From contig JANUWF010001059.1 of NCBI GenBank assembly GCA_026120185.1, positions 169,001 through 233,000 of the forward strand: 64,000 bases of DNA, in the 5' to 3' direction. Positions 1 to 10,357 of this stretch are shown one piece after another (the first letter of the stretch is position 1; every line of letters begins with the position of its first letter). Position numbers and translations under genes: made by a program. The stretch is from Voacanga thouarsii (Eukaryota > Streptophyta > Magnoliopsida > Gentianales > Apocynaceae). A model generated the notes under the pieces. That model searched no databases. It was not told the origin of the DNA and was given only the letters and a program-made list of their open reading frames with translations.

Positions 1-1397
1 GCATCGAGACCTCATTACCCGGTTGTTGCAAGGTAAGGGAATGCCCGCCCTTGATGCCGAAAGTAAAGTTTAATGATGTCTATTAGTGGGATGAACATGT
101 GGTCATGGTATATGATCTTTGGGGATTGGATAGTTTACTTGGAATTAAATAGGGGATTGCGAATTGCTGTGAAAATAAATGAGATTAGAGCATGTTTGAA
201 TTAATTAAGACCCTGATCATGATATTATATAGTTTAGATCAGGAGGATAATTGAGGAAAGCAAGCTGTGAATTTATCACGTTTATCTGAGGCATATCAAG
301 TAAGTCCTTGCATAAACTCTTTTATTAAATGTTGTGATGGCAAGTCTATGTTCTGAAGCTTAGTAAAGCTATTGTTGAACTATGATTATTTGGGTTGTAA
401 ACGTAGATGATTATTCTTTAAACTGTTTTGTCAAGCTAATGATTTTATCAAGAAAACTATTCTTTCCTAAATTTTTAGAAAACTCTTTTAGAGAAAAACC
501 ACGTTGTACAAAGCCAAGGTGTGAAGATGTTTTGGATCAGGAATTGACGGATATGTTTGTTGAGTACTCAATAAGGGTAGGCTAACAATACTAGTCTTAG
601 AGGGCTAAAGTAAGTCTTCTAGCAAGAGGCCACCTCCAGAAGATAAGCTCTGCTTGAAAAGGCGACAGTATTGGTTGGTCAGGCCAGTCCGAGCTAACAT
701 TTGTACCTGGTATGGTATTATTTATATTCCCGGCATGGACACTCGGATGGTTTTGTTGGGTGTAGAGATGGAGGAGTATCTCACCCGATGAGCTGTACAC
801 TCACCTTAATCAGAATGCCTAACGTGTGGTAATCTGGTTCGGACAAGGTGCACAAAGTGTGGTGCCTTGGCCATTTTGTTCTCATGGAGCCCAATGTATG
901 GTGACATGACTGTTTATTCGAGTGGAGGATTTATTTTTTACAAAGTGTGACAATGGGAAAAACCCACTCCTTGCGAAAAGAGATTGTTTATGACTTGCCA
1001 ACTTATTTCTACAAATGTTTTGCACTTTGCATACACATACTATTCAAAACACTATGTGCACACTCAGGACTTACTGAGATTTATTCTCACACTGTTTTAC
1101 ATCACGTTTTTAGGAGATAGATTGTGCTGAGTCAGCGGGGCTTTGATAGTAGAGGCTTTGGCTATTTTTCCTATGCTGTTCTAGGAGACTTTTGTCATTT
1201 ATACTTCTGAACAATATTTGTTTTATTTCATTTTGCTCCAAGTTGAGCCTGATGTAATAAGAGTATTTCTTTATTTATCTAAGTTGATTCCTTTAGAGAT
1301 TGCCTTTATATTTTATACCTCATTCTAAAGACCCCTTGTCCTACGGGACGGGGTAACATCCCCGCCCTTTTAGGGCACGTAGTCGTGAGGTGTTACA
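1..1397 (+). repeat. 3' part of the 5' LTR of gypsy element G1
   Basis: The window opens inside an LTR. Its end is visible as the run GAGGTGTTACA at 1387-1397, followed two bases later by a primer-binding site. The segment carries the cassette shared by the gypsy LTRs of this window: the palindrome TTGAGTACTCAA at 560-571 and the run GTGTAGAGATGGAGGAGTAT near 760-779. The terminal 'AAGACCCCTTGTCC...GGGG..GTGTTACA' pattern is also shared with the other gypsy LTRs. No protein-coding function is apparent; the short open frames here lack any family motif. The LTR start lies outside the window, so length and target-site duplication cannot be judged. Confidence 0.88.
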
Positions 1398-1399
1398 AG

Positions 1400-1411
1400 T
1401 GGTATCAGAGA
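1400..1411 (+). other. Primer-binding site of G1 (initiator Met tRNA)
   Basis: TGGTATCAGAGA lies two bases after the LTR end. It matches the usual plant tRNA-iMet primer site TGGTATCAGAGC at 11 of 12 positions. This fixes the 5' LTR boundary and the plus orientation of the element. Confidence 0.9.
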
Positions 1412-1414
1412 GAG

Positions 1415-1495
1415 GTTTAAGTAATTACTTGACTTATGGGGTTCTATTTTCTTAAGTATTTTGATCTGGTGCTAATTTTTATCTTTTGTTTATAG
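1415..1495 (+). other. Possible leader intron of G1 (speculative)
   Basis: A GT at 1415-1416 lies just after the PBS, and a pyrimidine-rich run ending TATAG at 1491-1495 immediately precedes GATG, the leader-ORF start. The same arrangement recurs in the other gypsy copies here (56968-57085; around 36273-36390 on minus; around 28195-28275 on minus). Splicing is inferred from sequence resemblance only; the 81-nt length would be short but possible for a plant intron. Confidence 0.3.
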
Positions 1496-1496
1496 G

Positions 1497-2285
1497 ATGG
1501 TCAAAAGAGTTGTATCGGCTATCAGAGACTGGCCCGCTGGCTACGGGAATCCACCTACCCCACTACCTATAGCTGATCCACTTGCGTCCGATTCAGAGAG
1601 AGAGGTTGAGCCTTCAGTGCTAGACGACCCGGTGGTTGAGGCGGAGATAGTGGTCGAGGAGAGCTTAAGGAAAGATGAGGGAGATGAGGAGATAACGGAG
1701 TTGAGTGAAGGAGAGGTAGATGAGCTAGGGAATGAGGGAGACGATGAGAATGAGGGAGAGATGGCTGGGGTAGAAGGAGAGGATGAGAAGGTAATGGAGG
1801 TTTCCCAGACCCCGCAGATAGGGGAAGTTGATAGGACCCCTGCTTGCCATAACCCTAAAGGGTCCAGTGGTGAGGGATATACGCCGAGAGATGGGGTTAC
1901 CCTGGGAGAGAGAGACCTTAGGCAGTCAGTTCTAGGAGGGGTAGATAAGGGGAAGAGGAAGCTGGAAGAGAATCCTAAGGGGTGTGGACTGCGATATAGA
2001 CTGGGCATAGATGCCATGCTAAGAAGAGAGTGGTTGTTTGCCCCGGTTGATTAAGGGAGTGAGAGGCCTGCGCCTAAGGGTGCGGTTAAATTAGCATTGG
2101 ATGAGCTCTATGAGACGGCCATGAGAGCCAAGAAAGGCCGAGAGGGTAAGTCAGGGCAGCAAAGTGGGAGTGCTGGTCTCGCAAGAGACTACATAGGGAG
2201 ACCCGATAGCTCCGTGGGGTGGCTTGTGGAACCAGTCTCTGACGACTCCAATGCTTCTGTTGAAACTAGGGAGAGTCGAACATAG
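1497..2285 (+). pseudogene. Acidic leader ORF of G1, broken by one stop
   Basis: An ATG at 1497 opens a 185-residue frame that ends at a TAA (2052-2054). The same frame then stays open to 2285, giving about 262 codons. The product begins MVKRVVSAIRDW, then is rich in Asp and Glu (roughly residues 25-120), and ends with a region containing GWLVEP followed by an acidic-serine tail. The start and the W-L-V-E-P tail are shared with the leader ORF of the C family (57087-57806 and 6664-7322), so this is a conserved protein and not chance low complexity. It sits between PBS and gag. Function is unknown; I see no catalytic motif or membrane segment. The open frame on the opposite strand (1541-2017) is a shadow of this gene. 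Confidence 0.75.
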
Positions 2286-2597
2286 AAGACCAGCAGCTTT
2301 TACTTTTCTTTCTTTGGGATTTGCATACCTTTGTTTGTTTATTTCTTTTAAGGGAGCATGTGGCTCATAGGGCTTATTTATCATTTTAAATAAAAAGGGT
2401 ATCGTATGAGATAACCCATTCTTTTCTGCAAAGAATGGTTTATATGAAAAGTATGAGTTTCATTTATTGCTTGATTTACCCTTGCATGATATCATCATAT
2501 TCTCTTTTAGATAAGCACATTGCTATCAACTGATCATGCATCTAAGCATATTCTTTTCCCCTTGGTAACTAACTGACCCTAAATGAATGTGATTGAG
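2286..2597 (+). other. Spacer between leader ORF and gag in G1
   Basis: About 310 AT-rich bases with no supported coding sequence. C-plus has an equivalent spacer (57807-58118). It ends in GAG before the gag ATG, so an AG acceptor-like dinucleotide is present, but I see no strong pyrimidine tract. Confidence 0.6.
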
Positions 2598-3690
2598 ATG
2601 GCACCAAGACGCAGAACAGTTGTGCTTAGCAGAATGGTGCATGAGAGTGCATCCTCCACCCCGAAATTTGAGCAGATGCATCGTTCCACCCCCGACGTGG
2701 AAGAGCACCTGCCACGCGAGCAGGAATTGGCTTCGGAGAGGTCACGGGAGGTGACCATGGGTCAGGCTTTCGACAAAATGGCCTCGATCTTGCAGAACTT
2801 GACTGAAAGGGTGGACAAGGTGGCTAGGAAACCACTGCGGGGAGAGGATGAGGCTCTGGAGCGTTTCCTGAAGTTCCAGCCTCCCACATTACAAGGGGAG
2901 TTGGTACAGGACAAGAAAGCTGAGCAATGGATTGAGCAGATGTAGGACATCTTCGCTACTTTGCAGTACTCAGAAGAGAGGATGGTGAAGTTTGCTACTT
3001 TTCGGTTGAGGGGACCGTCTCGAGCATGGTGGCAGCGGGTACGGAGTGATTGGGATAAAGAGGAGCAGGAGTGGACATGGGACGACTTTACGGAAGCCTT
3101 CCGGGCTGAGTACATTCCTCGATGGGTAGCTGAGAAGAGGGAGGACGAATTCCTGACCCTCAGGCAGGGAGGTATGACCGTGGCCCAATATGCAGCCCGA
3201 TTCATGCAGTTGTCCACATACTGCAAGTGCTTGGTAGATACGGAGCAGAAGCGCACCGGCAATTCGTGAAAGGGCTTAGGCCAGAGTTGAGGAAGGCATT
3301 GGCTCCATCACCACCTACATCGTACACCGCCGCCATGGACGCATCTTCCTGGACGAAAAATGAAGATCGGTATCGACCGGTGAGTAGACCCTTCCAACCG
3401 AATCGTCCACCTATGAGGCCTTCAAACAACAAGTGACCCGCAGCCTCTATGCCTTAGGGAAATCGGGGCAAGCAGCCTCGAGTACCAGTAGCAGGACCGA
3501 TGTAAGGCAGCCTAAATTATCGGCTGTGTGGGAAGCGAGGCCACACCGAAAGGAACTACTGGGGTAATGGGGGTGTAAGGAGGTGCTTCAATTGCGGAGA
3601 CCCGGGACACTTGAGAAACGTCTGCCCCAAACCCTTAAGGATTGAGCAGACCGCGCCGGCCCAGTCAATGGGAGGAAATAGAGGTGCCGT
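2598..3690 (+). pseudogene. gag: G1 gag (capsid and nucleocapsid), disrupted
   Basis: Gag would form the cytoplasmic particle that packages element RNA. I place the start at the ATG at 2598 (MAPRRRTVV), because families A and C also begin MA[PL][RK]RR; the ATG at 2583 is in frame upstream. The capsid segment contains ATFRLRGPSRAWWQRV (about 2995-3045) and a 'QYAARFMQLSTYCK' segment typical of this gag family. A stop interrupts at 2943-2945, and a one-base deletion near 3258 shifts the frame. The remaining frame carries stops at 3434-3436, about 3453 and about 3501. Of two zinc knuckles, the first is degenerate (LCGKRGHTERNYW) and the second, CFNCGDPGHLRNVC, is intact. It cannot make a full protein. 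Confidence 0.85.
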
Positions 3691-3719
3691 TGCTAGACCA
3701 GTCGGAGTGGGAGGCCAGA

Positions 3720-4480
3720 AGCCTTAGGTGAAGGCCAAAGTTTTTGCCCTGAACCGAGAGGAAGTCGGAGCGGACGCCGCCGTGATTGAAGGTAATCTCT
3801 CTATCTAAGGTTGTCTTGTTAATGTTCTGATAGATCCAGGATCCACACACTCTTATGTAAGTAAAGTATGTGCTTCACGTCTGGGCTGGGAAGGAAAGGA
3901 GCTACCTTATACCCTAGTAGTTTGTTCCCCCTTGGGAAAGGTGGTGGAAGCAGGCAAGAAAATGGGAAGGTGTGGAGTTGAGGCTGGGAAGGAGATTCTG
4001 GAGGCCGACTTTATAATCCTGCCCATGGACGATTATGACTTGATCTTGGGCATGGATTGGTTGTCGAAACACGGAGCTCGTGTGGACTACAAGATCAAGA
4101 CGGTGCAATTTGTGAGACTTGGACGGGATGTAATTGAATTCAACGGCAAGCGAACGAAGGAACTGAAATTTCTTATTGCTGGTGCTAAAGCTCGGAAGTT
4201 ACTCAAGAAAGGATGTACGAGATATTTGGCGTACCTCCTGAACAAACCTAAGGACCAGTGTACCTTGGAAAGTACGGAGGTAGTGAAAGACTTTTCGGAT
4301 GTGTTCCCTACAGAGCTCACTTCCCTACCCCCTGAACGGGAAGTTGAGTTCATCGTGGATCTGATTCCCGGAGCAGAACCGGTATCAAAAACCCCTTATC
4401 GGATGGCACCGACAAAGTTGAAGGAGTTGAAGGAGCAATTGGAAGAATTGCTAAGGCAAGGCTACATTCGGCCGAGTACT
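3720..4480 (+). pseudogene. pol: G1 protease and start of reverse transcriptase, truncated
   Basis: This continues the gag frame. A conserved linker ([18 protein letters not shown], about 3730-3785) leads into the retropepsin-like domain. The catalytic D-S/T-G is altered to D-P-G (GAT at 3833-3835, then GSTHSY), and the second landmark ILGMDWLSKHGA is present at about 4045-4080. The RT approach segment (EFIVDLIPGAEPVSKTPYRM) and the [20 protein letters not shown] block follow. The reading stops at 4480, where an inversion junction begins; all RT catalytic motifs are missing. In-frame stops occur near 3725 and 3806, both explained by CAG or CAA becoming TAG or TAA. Confidence 0.85.
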
Positions 4481-4483
4481 TGG
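4472..4483. other. Tail-to-tail junction of two gypsy elements at a palindrome
   Basis: The bases CCGAGTACTTGG contain the palindrome AGTACT (4475-4480). Read on plus, G1 encodes ...GYIRPST up to 4480. Read on minus from 4483, the second element also encodes P-S-T out of the same six bases and continues upstream as ...ELVKQGYIR. Both elements therefore stop at the same codon of homologous pol genes, in opposite orientation. Confidence 0.85.
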
Positions 4484-5250
4484 TCTTATGTATCCTTGCT
4501 TAACTAATTCCTCCAATTGTTTCTTCAATTCCTTTAATTCCGTGGGCACTATCTGATAGGGAGTCTTCGATACTGGCTCAGCTTCAGGGATTAGATCTAT
4601 AGTGAACTCAACTTCTTGTTGAGGTGGAAGAGAAGTGAGTTAAGTTGAGAATACGTCCGCAAAGTCCTTCACCACCTCGGTGCTCTCTAAGGTGCACTGA
4701 TCCTTTAGTTTATCGACTAAGTAAGCCAAATATCCTATACAGTCCTTCTTTAGCATCTTCTGCGCCTTCGTTCCTACTATCAAGAATTTCAATTCTTTTA
4801 CCCTTTTCACTCTAAACTCTAATACCTCACATCTGGGTCTAACGAACTGCACTGTCTTGATCTTGCAATTTACTCTTGCTCCATGTTTTCCTAACCAATC
4901 CATACCCAGAATTAGATTGTTGTTATCGATAGGATTATAAAGCCTGCCTTCAAAATCTCCTTCCTAACCGTAATGTCACACACTTACACTACCCTACTTG
5001 CATCTCTCTGGCTCCCCAAGGGAGTACTTACTAACATAGTATAAGGTAATTCTATCCTATCCCAACCTAAATGACATGCATACCTATCATTCACATATGA
5101 ATGAGTCAATCCAAGGTCTATGGAAATAGAAATAGATTGTCCTTGCATAGAAAGTGTACCTTTTACCACTGCTGCATCAGCTCCAACCTCTTCTCGATTC
5201 AAAGCGAAGACCTTAGCTTTCACTTGAGGTTTTTGGCCTTCTCTTTCAGT
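4481..5250 (-). pseudogene. pol: C-minus protease and RT approach segment, truncated
   Basis: On the minus strand this encodes, in order, the [16 protein letters not shown] linker (about 5225-5165), a decayed protease site (SIDLGLTHSY instead of IDSGSTHSF), [23 protein letters not shown] (4903 downward), the KDQCTLESTEVVKDFADVFST block ending near 4640, and the KELKKQLEELVKQGYIR segment abutting the junction at 4483. It is homologous throughout to G1 3720-4480, but the divergence marks a separate family. RT, RNase H and integrase are absent. Stops (for example just after VFST) and a frameshift between about 4904 and 4984 break the frame. Confidence 0.82.
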
Positions 5251-6354
5251 CGTTCCCGTAGCAGTAACTCTGTTTGCTCCAACTAGTTGAGTCGAAGTGC
5301 TTGGCCCCATCTTTAGTGGTTCGGGGAAGTTATTTCTTAGGTGAGTCAGGTCACCATAGTTAAAGCACCTTCTTGCTAATCCCCTTGACCAGTAGTCCTT
5401 CTCCATATAGCCATGCCTTCCATAGTTCTGACACTCAATGCTCTCGGCATAGGACATGGTAGAATTGTCCTTGGCTACTTCCCCTTATTTTCCCACTACA
5501 TTGGACTAGTGAGTCACTTGTTGGTCGGAGATCTTATTGGTGGCTGACTCGGATGGAAGAGTCGGAGTATTGGTCAGTTCCTATCCTCGCTTTCCATCCG
5601 AGTTGCTGCATCCACTACGGCAATATATGTTGCTGGTAGAGATGGAGCCAGTACATTCCTTACGTCCTTCCTGAGGCCTTTCTCAAATTACCGTGTCCGT
5701 TTCTATTTAGTGTCTACTAAAAACTTGTAATACTTGGACAGTTGAGTAAATTGGGCTACATATTAGGCCGCGGTCATACCTTTCTTGCTTGAGAGTTTTG
5801 AACTCATCCTCCCTCTTCTTAGCTATCAATCGGGGAATGTATTCTGATCTAAAAGCCTAGACAAAGTTTTCCCATGTCCAATCACGATCCTCTCTCTCCC
5901 AGTCCTCCTAGACTTGTTGCCACCATGCACGGGATGGTCGTCTCAACTTGAATATAGCGAACTTCACCATCTTCTTCTTGGTGTACTATAGAGTCACAAA
6001 TATGTCCTCCATCTACTCGATTCATTGCTCTACCTTTTCATCCTCTTTCACCTCTCTCTACAACGTTGGAGGTTAGAACTTCATGAATCATTCCAGTACC
6101 TCATCCTCACCCTTAGGTGCCTTCTTCTCCACTTTATCTACCTAGTTAGTCAAATTTTGAAGAATGATAGCCATCTTGTCAAAGGCTTGCCGAATGGTCA
6201 TTTCTCTAGATCCTCCAAATGTCAATTCTCACTCTTACTTGAAATCTTTCTCCATTTCTGGTGCTGATTGTCGCATCTGTTCAAACTTGGGAGTTGATGA
6301 CTTGCTCTCCTGAACTGTCCTCTCTCGCAATGTAGCCCTATGACTTAGTGCTAT
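5251..6354 (-). pseudogene. gag: C-minus gag, heavily decayed
   Basis: Minus-strand gag homologous to C-plus 58119-59150. The expected start codon is ATA (6352-6354) instead of ATG, followed by ALSHRATLRERTVQESKSS. Recognisable blocks include the WWQQV capsid region around 5910-5930 and both zinc knuckles, which have lost cysteines (CQNYGRHGYMEKDYW and CFNYGDLTHLRNNF, about 5435-5330). Numerous stops and shifts are present, and the longest clean stretch covers 4984-5457. The element could not make a particle protein. Confidence 0.78.
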
Positions 6355-6663
6355 CTACTCATACCTATTACAAGATTTGTTAGGGGAAAGTTCATGACAT
6401 GTAATTGATTAGCTTATATATTTGAAATAGTTTGCAATTCAAGGGAAAATAAATTTTGCAAATAATGCTCCAAATAGAATAGAGAAATCAATAAAGTTAC
6501 ACTTTTATTAACCAAATCGAACTTGGTACAAAATAAGGGAGTATCCCACTAGGTACTCCTTTTATTCTTACTATTGCAAAATTCAGAAACAAATAATCTT
6601 TCCTAATTCAAATAGATAAGCAAACATCTCTTCAAAAGAATAAAATAATAAATACTAAAGGCC

Positions 6664-7322
6664 CTATAAACTCCAGGCATCACTAGAGTTGCTAGAATCC
6701 TCAGAAGTCTTAGAAGGAGGTTCCACTGGCCATCCTGCACTACTGTTGGGGTGATCTATCACATAATCTCTTAAGAAACCAAAGGATCTGGGCTTTTTCC
6801 TAGGCTACCCCAACAAATACCTAGCAAGTTCCCTACACCACAGCTTGGCTCTCAACTCTGCATCCCTAAGCTTTTCCATAACTAACATCAATCCACTCTT
6901 AGGCTTTCCAGATTCTGACTCATATGATTCACTTACCACAAGCATTGGGATTCCTTCCTCTATTGACGGTGTCACAGGTTGATCAGTCCTATCCTCCTCC
7001 TCAATCACTTCTACTCCACCTTTGCCCTCGAGCTCTCCAATCTCCCCCTCAATCCCAAGTCCTTCCAATTCATTCTCACTCTCATCTCCAATCTTTCCTA
7101 TCTCTCCTATCTCCCCCTCATCATCTCCCTCATACTCAACCTTATCCCCATCTTCTTCAAGTGCAAGCATTTCTGGTATCGAGTCATCGGTTTCTTCCTC
7201 TCCTCCAAAGTCTTCCATCATAGGTGGCTCATGGTCTATCTCATTTTCACTCAAAAACCATCCACCCTCAGGTTTTATCTCTGAATCAGATGGTGATGAA
7301 TCTAGTATAAGAATGGGGCTAG
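6664..7322 (-). pseudogene. Acidic leader ORF of C-minus, 3' portion
   Basis: The minus-strand frame from 7322 downward gives a serine/acidic stretch, then GGWFLSENEIDHEPPMMEDF, a long Glu/Asp/Gly region, and SGLMLVMEKLRDAELRAKLW. A TAG at 6805-6807 interrupts at ...LLG; C-plus has CGG there. The frame then continues through PRKKPRSFGFLRD and GWPVEPPSKTSEDSSNSSDA to a stop at 6664-6666. It aligns end to end with C-plus 57087-57806. Its first about 23 codons lie 28.9 kb away at 36203-36272, separated by the copia-1 insertion. Confidence 0.8.
7318..7322. repeat. Left target-site duplication of copia-1
   Basis: GCTAG lies directly before the copia-1 5' LTR. The right copy at 36198-36202 is ACTAG, one mismatch. 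Both lie inside the C-minus leader ORF. Confidence 0.75.
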
Positions 7323-7899
7323 TATTGCGATGTATGCTCTCTTAGCCTAAGTTTCTAATGTAATTTTGACTTATGTTAATAAAAGTATTTTTCTCAAAAA
7401 TTATTTATGAAATCTTCTTTATATTTATGCACAATTTTATTAGAAACCTATTGTGTTTAGGTAAATGATTCATGTGAATGGAGGTCTTTCACAATAAGGT
7501 ATGGACTATGGGATACTTAACACATAAATTGTTATTCTTAACCGAATAATGGGAATGAGAATCTTATCATTGCAAGGTTATTGTGTCATTAATTCTAAAT
7601 AGGGAATGGCTTACCTTTAACCAATGAGTAGTATTCTCATTTCATAACACAAGTATATTTTGAAATAGAACAAGACCTGTAGTAGTGGTTTTTAAAAGTA
7701 TAATAAGATAGAAACATAGACTACTACCGCTACAATGTAGACTTGTACTCTACAGCTTGAATGTGAATTGGTGGTCTAACGAAGCTAGAAGCGTATGCTT
7801 TAATATACTATAGTTGAGGTTCCTTAAAAGGACCAATTACTTATATGTTAGATATATCTAACTAGTTAGTCAAGACAGACTTATACAAGATAGTGTCTG
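7323..7899 (+). repeat. Copia-1 5' LTR, first part
   Basis: Homologous to the 3' LTR at 19206: both carry GATGTATG followed by TTTCTAATGTAATTTT and AATAAAAGTATTTTTCTCAA. The expected TG start is mutated to TA at 7323-7324. It is interrupted at 7899 by the B solo LTR. AATAAA near 7379 could serve as a poly(A) signal for the LTR transcript, which is inference. Confidence 0.85.
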
Positions 7900-9545
7900 T
7901 GTATCACCCCATTACCTAGGCCCAACAGGGCTGGGGATGTCGTCCCATCCATAGGACAAGGGGTTTTTATAACAAGGTCACACAAATGAAATAAAAGCAA
8001 TACTTTAAAATTAATCTTATTACAAACCAAAAATACATGAACAAATCTAAAATAAATTATTTGCTACCATTTCTCAAAACAACACATAAGAAAAATAACG
8101 TAAAGCCTTCAAAGTATAGGTAACAAATCTAGTTATTCACCTCCATAGCAGGATCGATCTGAAAACATGGCATAAAAGGTGATGAGATAAAAATCTCAGT
8201 AAGCCCGTATGTGCTTTAAGTGTTTCAGGTAAAACAGTTTGTTTATGCAAGTTGTGAAAATTTCATAAGAGAAAGTGCTGGCAAGCATTTAATAAAGAGT
8301 CGTTTTGCTTTTCAAACCAAATAGGTGCGCAATAAATACAACCACCCAAAGGGGTAGCCATGGGTTACCACACGTTGGGCCCTATGACCATATAACGGTC
8401 AGAATGCCGCACTTTGTGCAAACTGACAAAAGGTAGGTGTACGGCCTATCGGGTGAGATACTCCTCCATCTCTACAACCAAACTTACCAGTTGTCCACTC
8501 TGAAAACACACAGTCCACATGACTGAAACTTGCTAGCTTGAACCGGCATGACGTACCAAATTGGCATCCTATCCCGGAAGGATTCACCCCTCAGAGGTGG
8601 CCACCTACTGAGAGACTTACCCTAACCCTTCAAAGACTAGTTCAGGTAGTCTACCCTTATTGAGTACTCAACGTTGATTGTCCCACTTGGGAGAAAATGG
8701 ATTATATATTGATTTACTTGGAAATAGCAATTAAGGGTTTCTAAATTTATTGTTAAAGTTGGGTTTTAGAAAGAGTTTAGCATTTTATGTAAATTTTCTT
8801 GTTAGATTTTTCAAATGATTTGCTTGACTGAAATAAAAGGAAAACAGTCCTTAATTGCCTTTACAAAATGAGTGTCCATACACATCGCATTTGGCTTGCC
8901 ACAGTAATTTTTTGTCTTGAAATAAGTTCATGCAGGAGCTTACCTGATCATTTGCTTGCTCAAATTTCAAAAGTCTTCCAAGGCTGACCAAACCCCGCCT
9001 GTAGTAAAAACAAGACATAAGGTTATACTCGAGTTATACTTGCCTTACACAAATAATTCTTAGTTCAGCTAATTACAATCATGACCTTAATGTTCTAAGT
9101 TTTAAGGTAAGCTGATAAAGAATTTTATAAAGTAAGTCTAGCTTGATAAGTTAAAATAACTAGGGGTTGTAAAGTAATTACTAATAAGTTATAGGTTCAA
9201 ATAATAAATCTTGAGCGTTATTATTAATAAATAAACTAGGGTTTAATTATTAAAGAATCCTAAGTCCTAGATGATATTAATAAATGGTAATTTTTAAATA
9301 CTATTATTAAAATAAATAATAAATTATTACTAATCTCTTAATTAATAATTAATAGATAGCAAATAATTAATAAAAAATAAAATAAATAATAAATAAATTT
9401 TATTAAATTTTGATTAATAGATAACAAATACATTTTAATATAAATAATATTTATGAATATATAGTCTACAAGATCATTAATATTTTACTTATTATTATTA
9501 TTATTATTATTTATATATAAAAGGTTTTATTTATTATTATACATA

Positions 9546-9548
<3 letters not shown>

Positions 9549-9576
<28 letters not shown>
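9549..9576. repeat. (TA)n microsatellite
   Basis: About 14 uninterrupted TA units within the AT-rich middle of the B solo LTR. Confidence 0.95.
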
Positions 9577-9582
<6 letters not shown>

Positions 9583-10303
9583 TATTTTTATTAAAAAATA
9601 TCACTTATTCGACTAATAAAATATCACTATTTCATTTAATATTCCATTTCTAAAACTTCCTAGGAATTTCGAAATCCTTGGAGAATAATATAGCCGTTAG
9701 AGGAAAAATATAGTAATAATTTTAATTAAGATAATAAATTTTATTAATTAAAATTACCTAGGAACAACAAGATCATGATCATAATTTTTCTATTGCTAAT
9801 AAGAATCATGAGCACATTCTCCAATATCACACAACAAAAACTAATCCATTCATGAACATAGGTTTAAATCCATACATACTATCACATGGCCAAATCTCTA
9901 CTAAGTATAATAATAATCATGGCTTCAAAGGAGATAAGAACATAAAAATCCTATTCACCAAAGTCGTCATAACATCTAGCATGCTTAAATATTCATAATT
10001 TCTTAAGACATGATGAACATACATTGATTCTCAAGGAATTCCATATAGCTTAATCATGATAATCCATTCTCATGTTCTAATCTCAACCCTTTCATTCATA
10101 TGCATATACTCAATCCCCCATTCATATTCTATTCTCCCTATTAACATCTAAGAGACATGAATTCAGAATTAAAAGGAAGGTTTAAGGAGAAATACTTGAT
10201 TGATGTTTGCTTCGATGAAGGTTGAAGAAGGTCCAAGCGATTGAGGGTCTTGTATTGTCCATGAGAGGAGGAAAAATAGCCATGGTTGTAACCACCATTT
10301 CGG

Positions 10304-10304
<1 letters not shown>

Positions 10305-10355
<51 letters not shown>
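10305..10355. repeat. (GA)n microsatellite in the B solo LTR
   Basis: About 25 GA units, which read as (CT)n on the element strand. It lies about 1.91-1.96 kb from the LTR start in element orientation, the same offset as in the other B and A LTR copies. Serine-leucine open frames across it are artefacts of the repeat. Confidence 0.95.

Positions 10356-10357
<2 letters not shown>

Noticed and set aside
1541..2017. 158-codon open frame on minus, rich in Ser and Pro
   Set aside because: It is the antisense of the acidic leader ORF; the composition follows from complementing Asp/Glu codons.
6924..7345. Three overlapping plus-strand frames rich in Ser, Pro and Leu
   Set aside because: Antisense shadows of the C-minus acidic leader ORF.
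9440..9600. AT-rich stretch with TA repeats as a possible replication origin or matrix attachment site
   Set aside because: Only base composition supports it; it lies inside a solo LTR.
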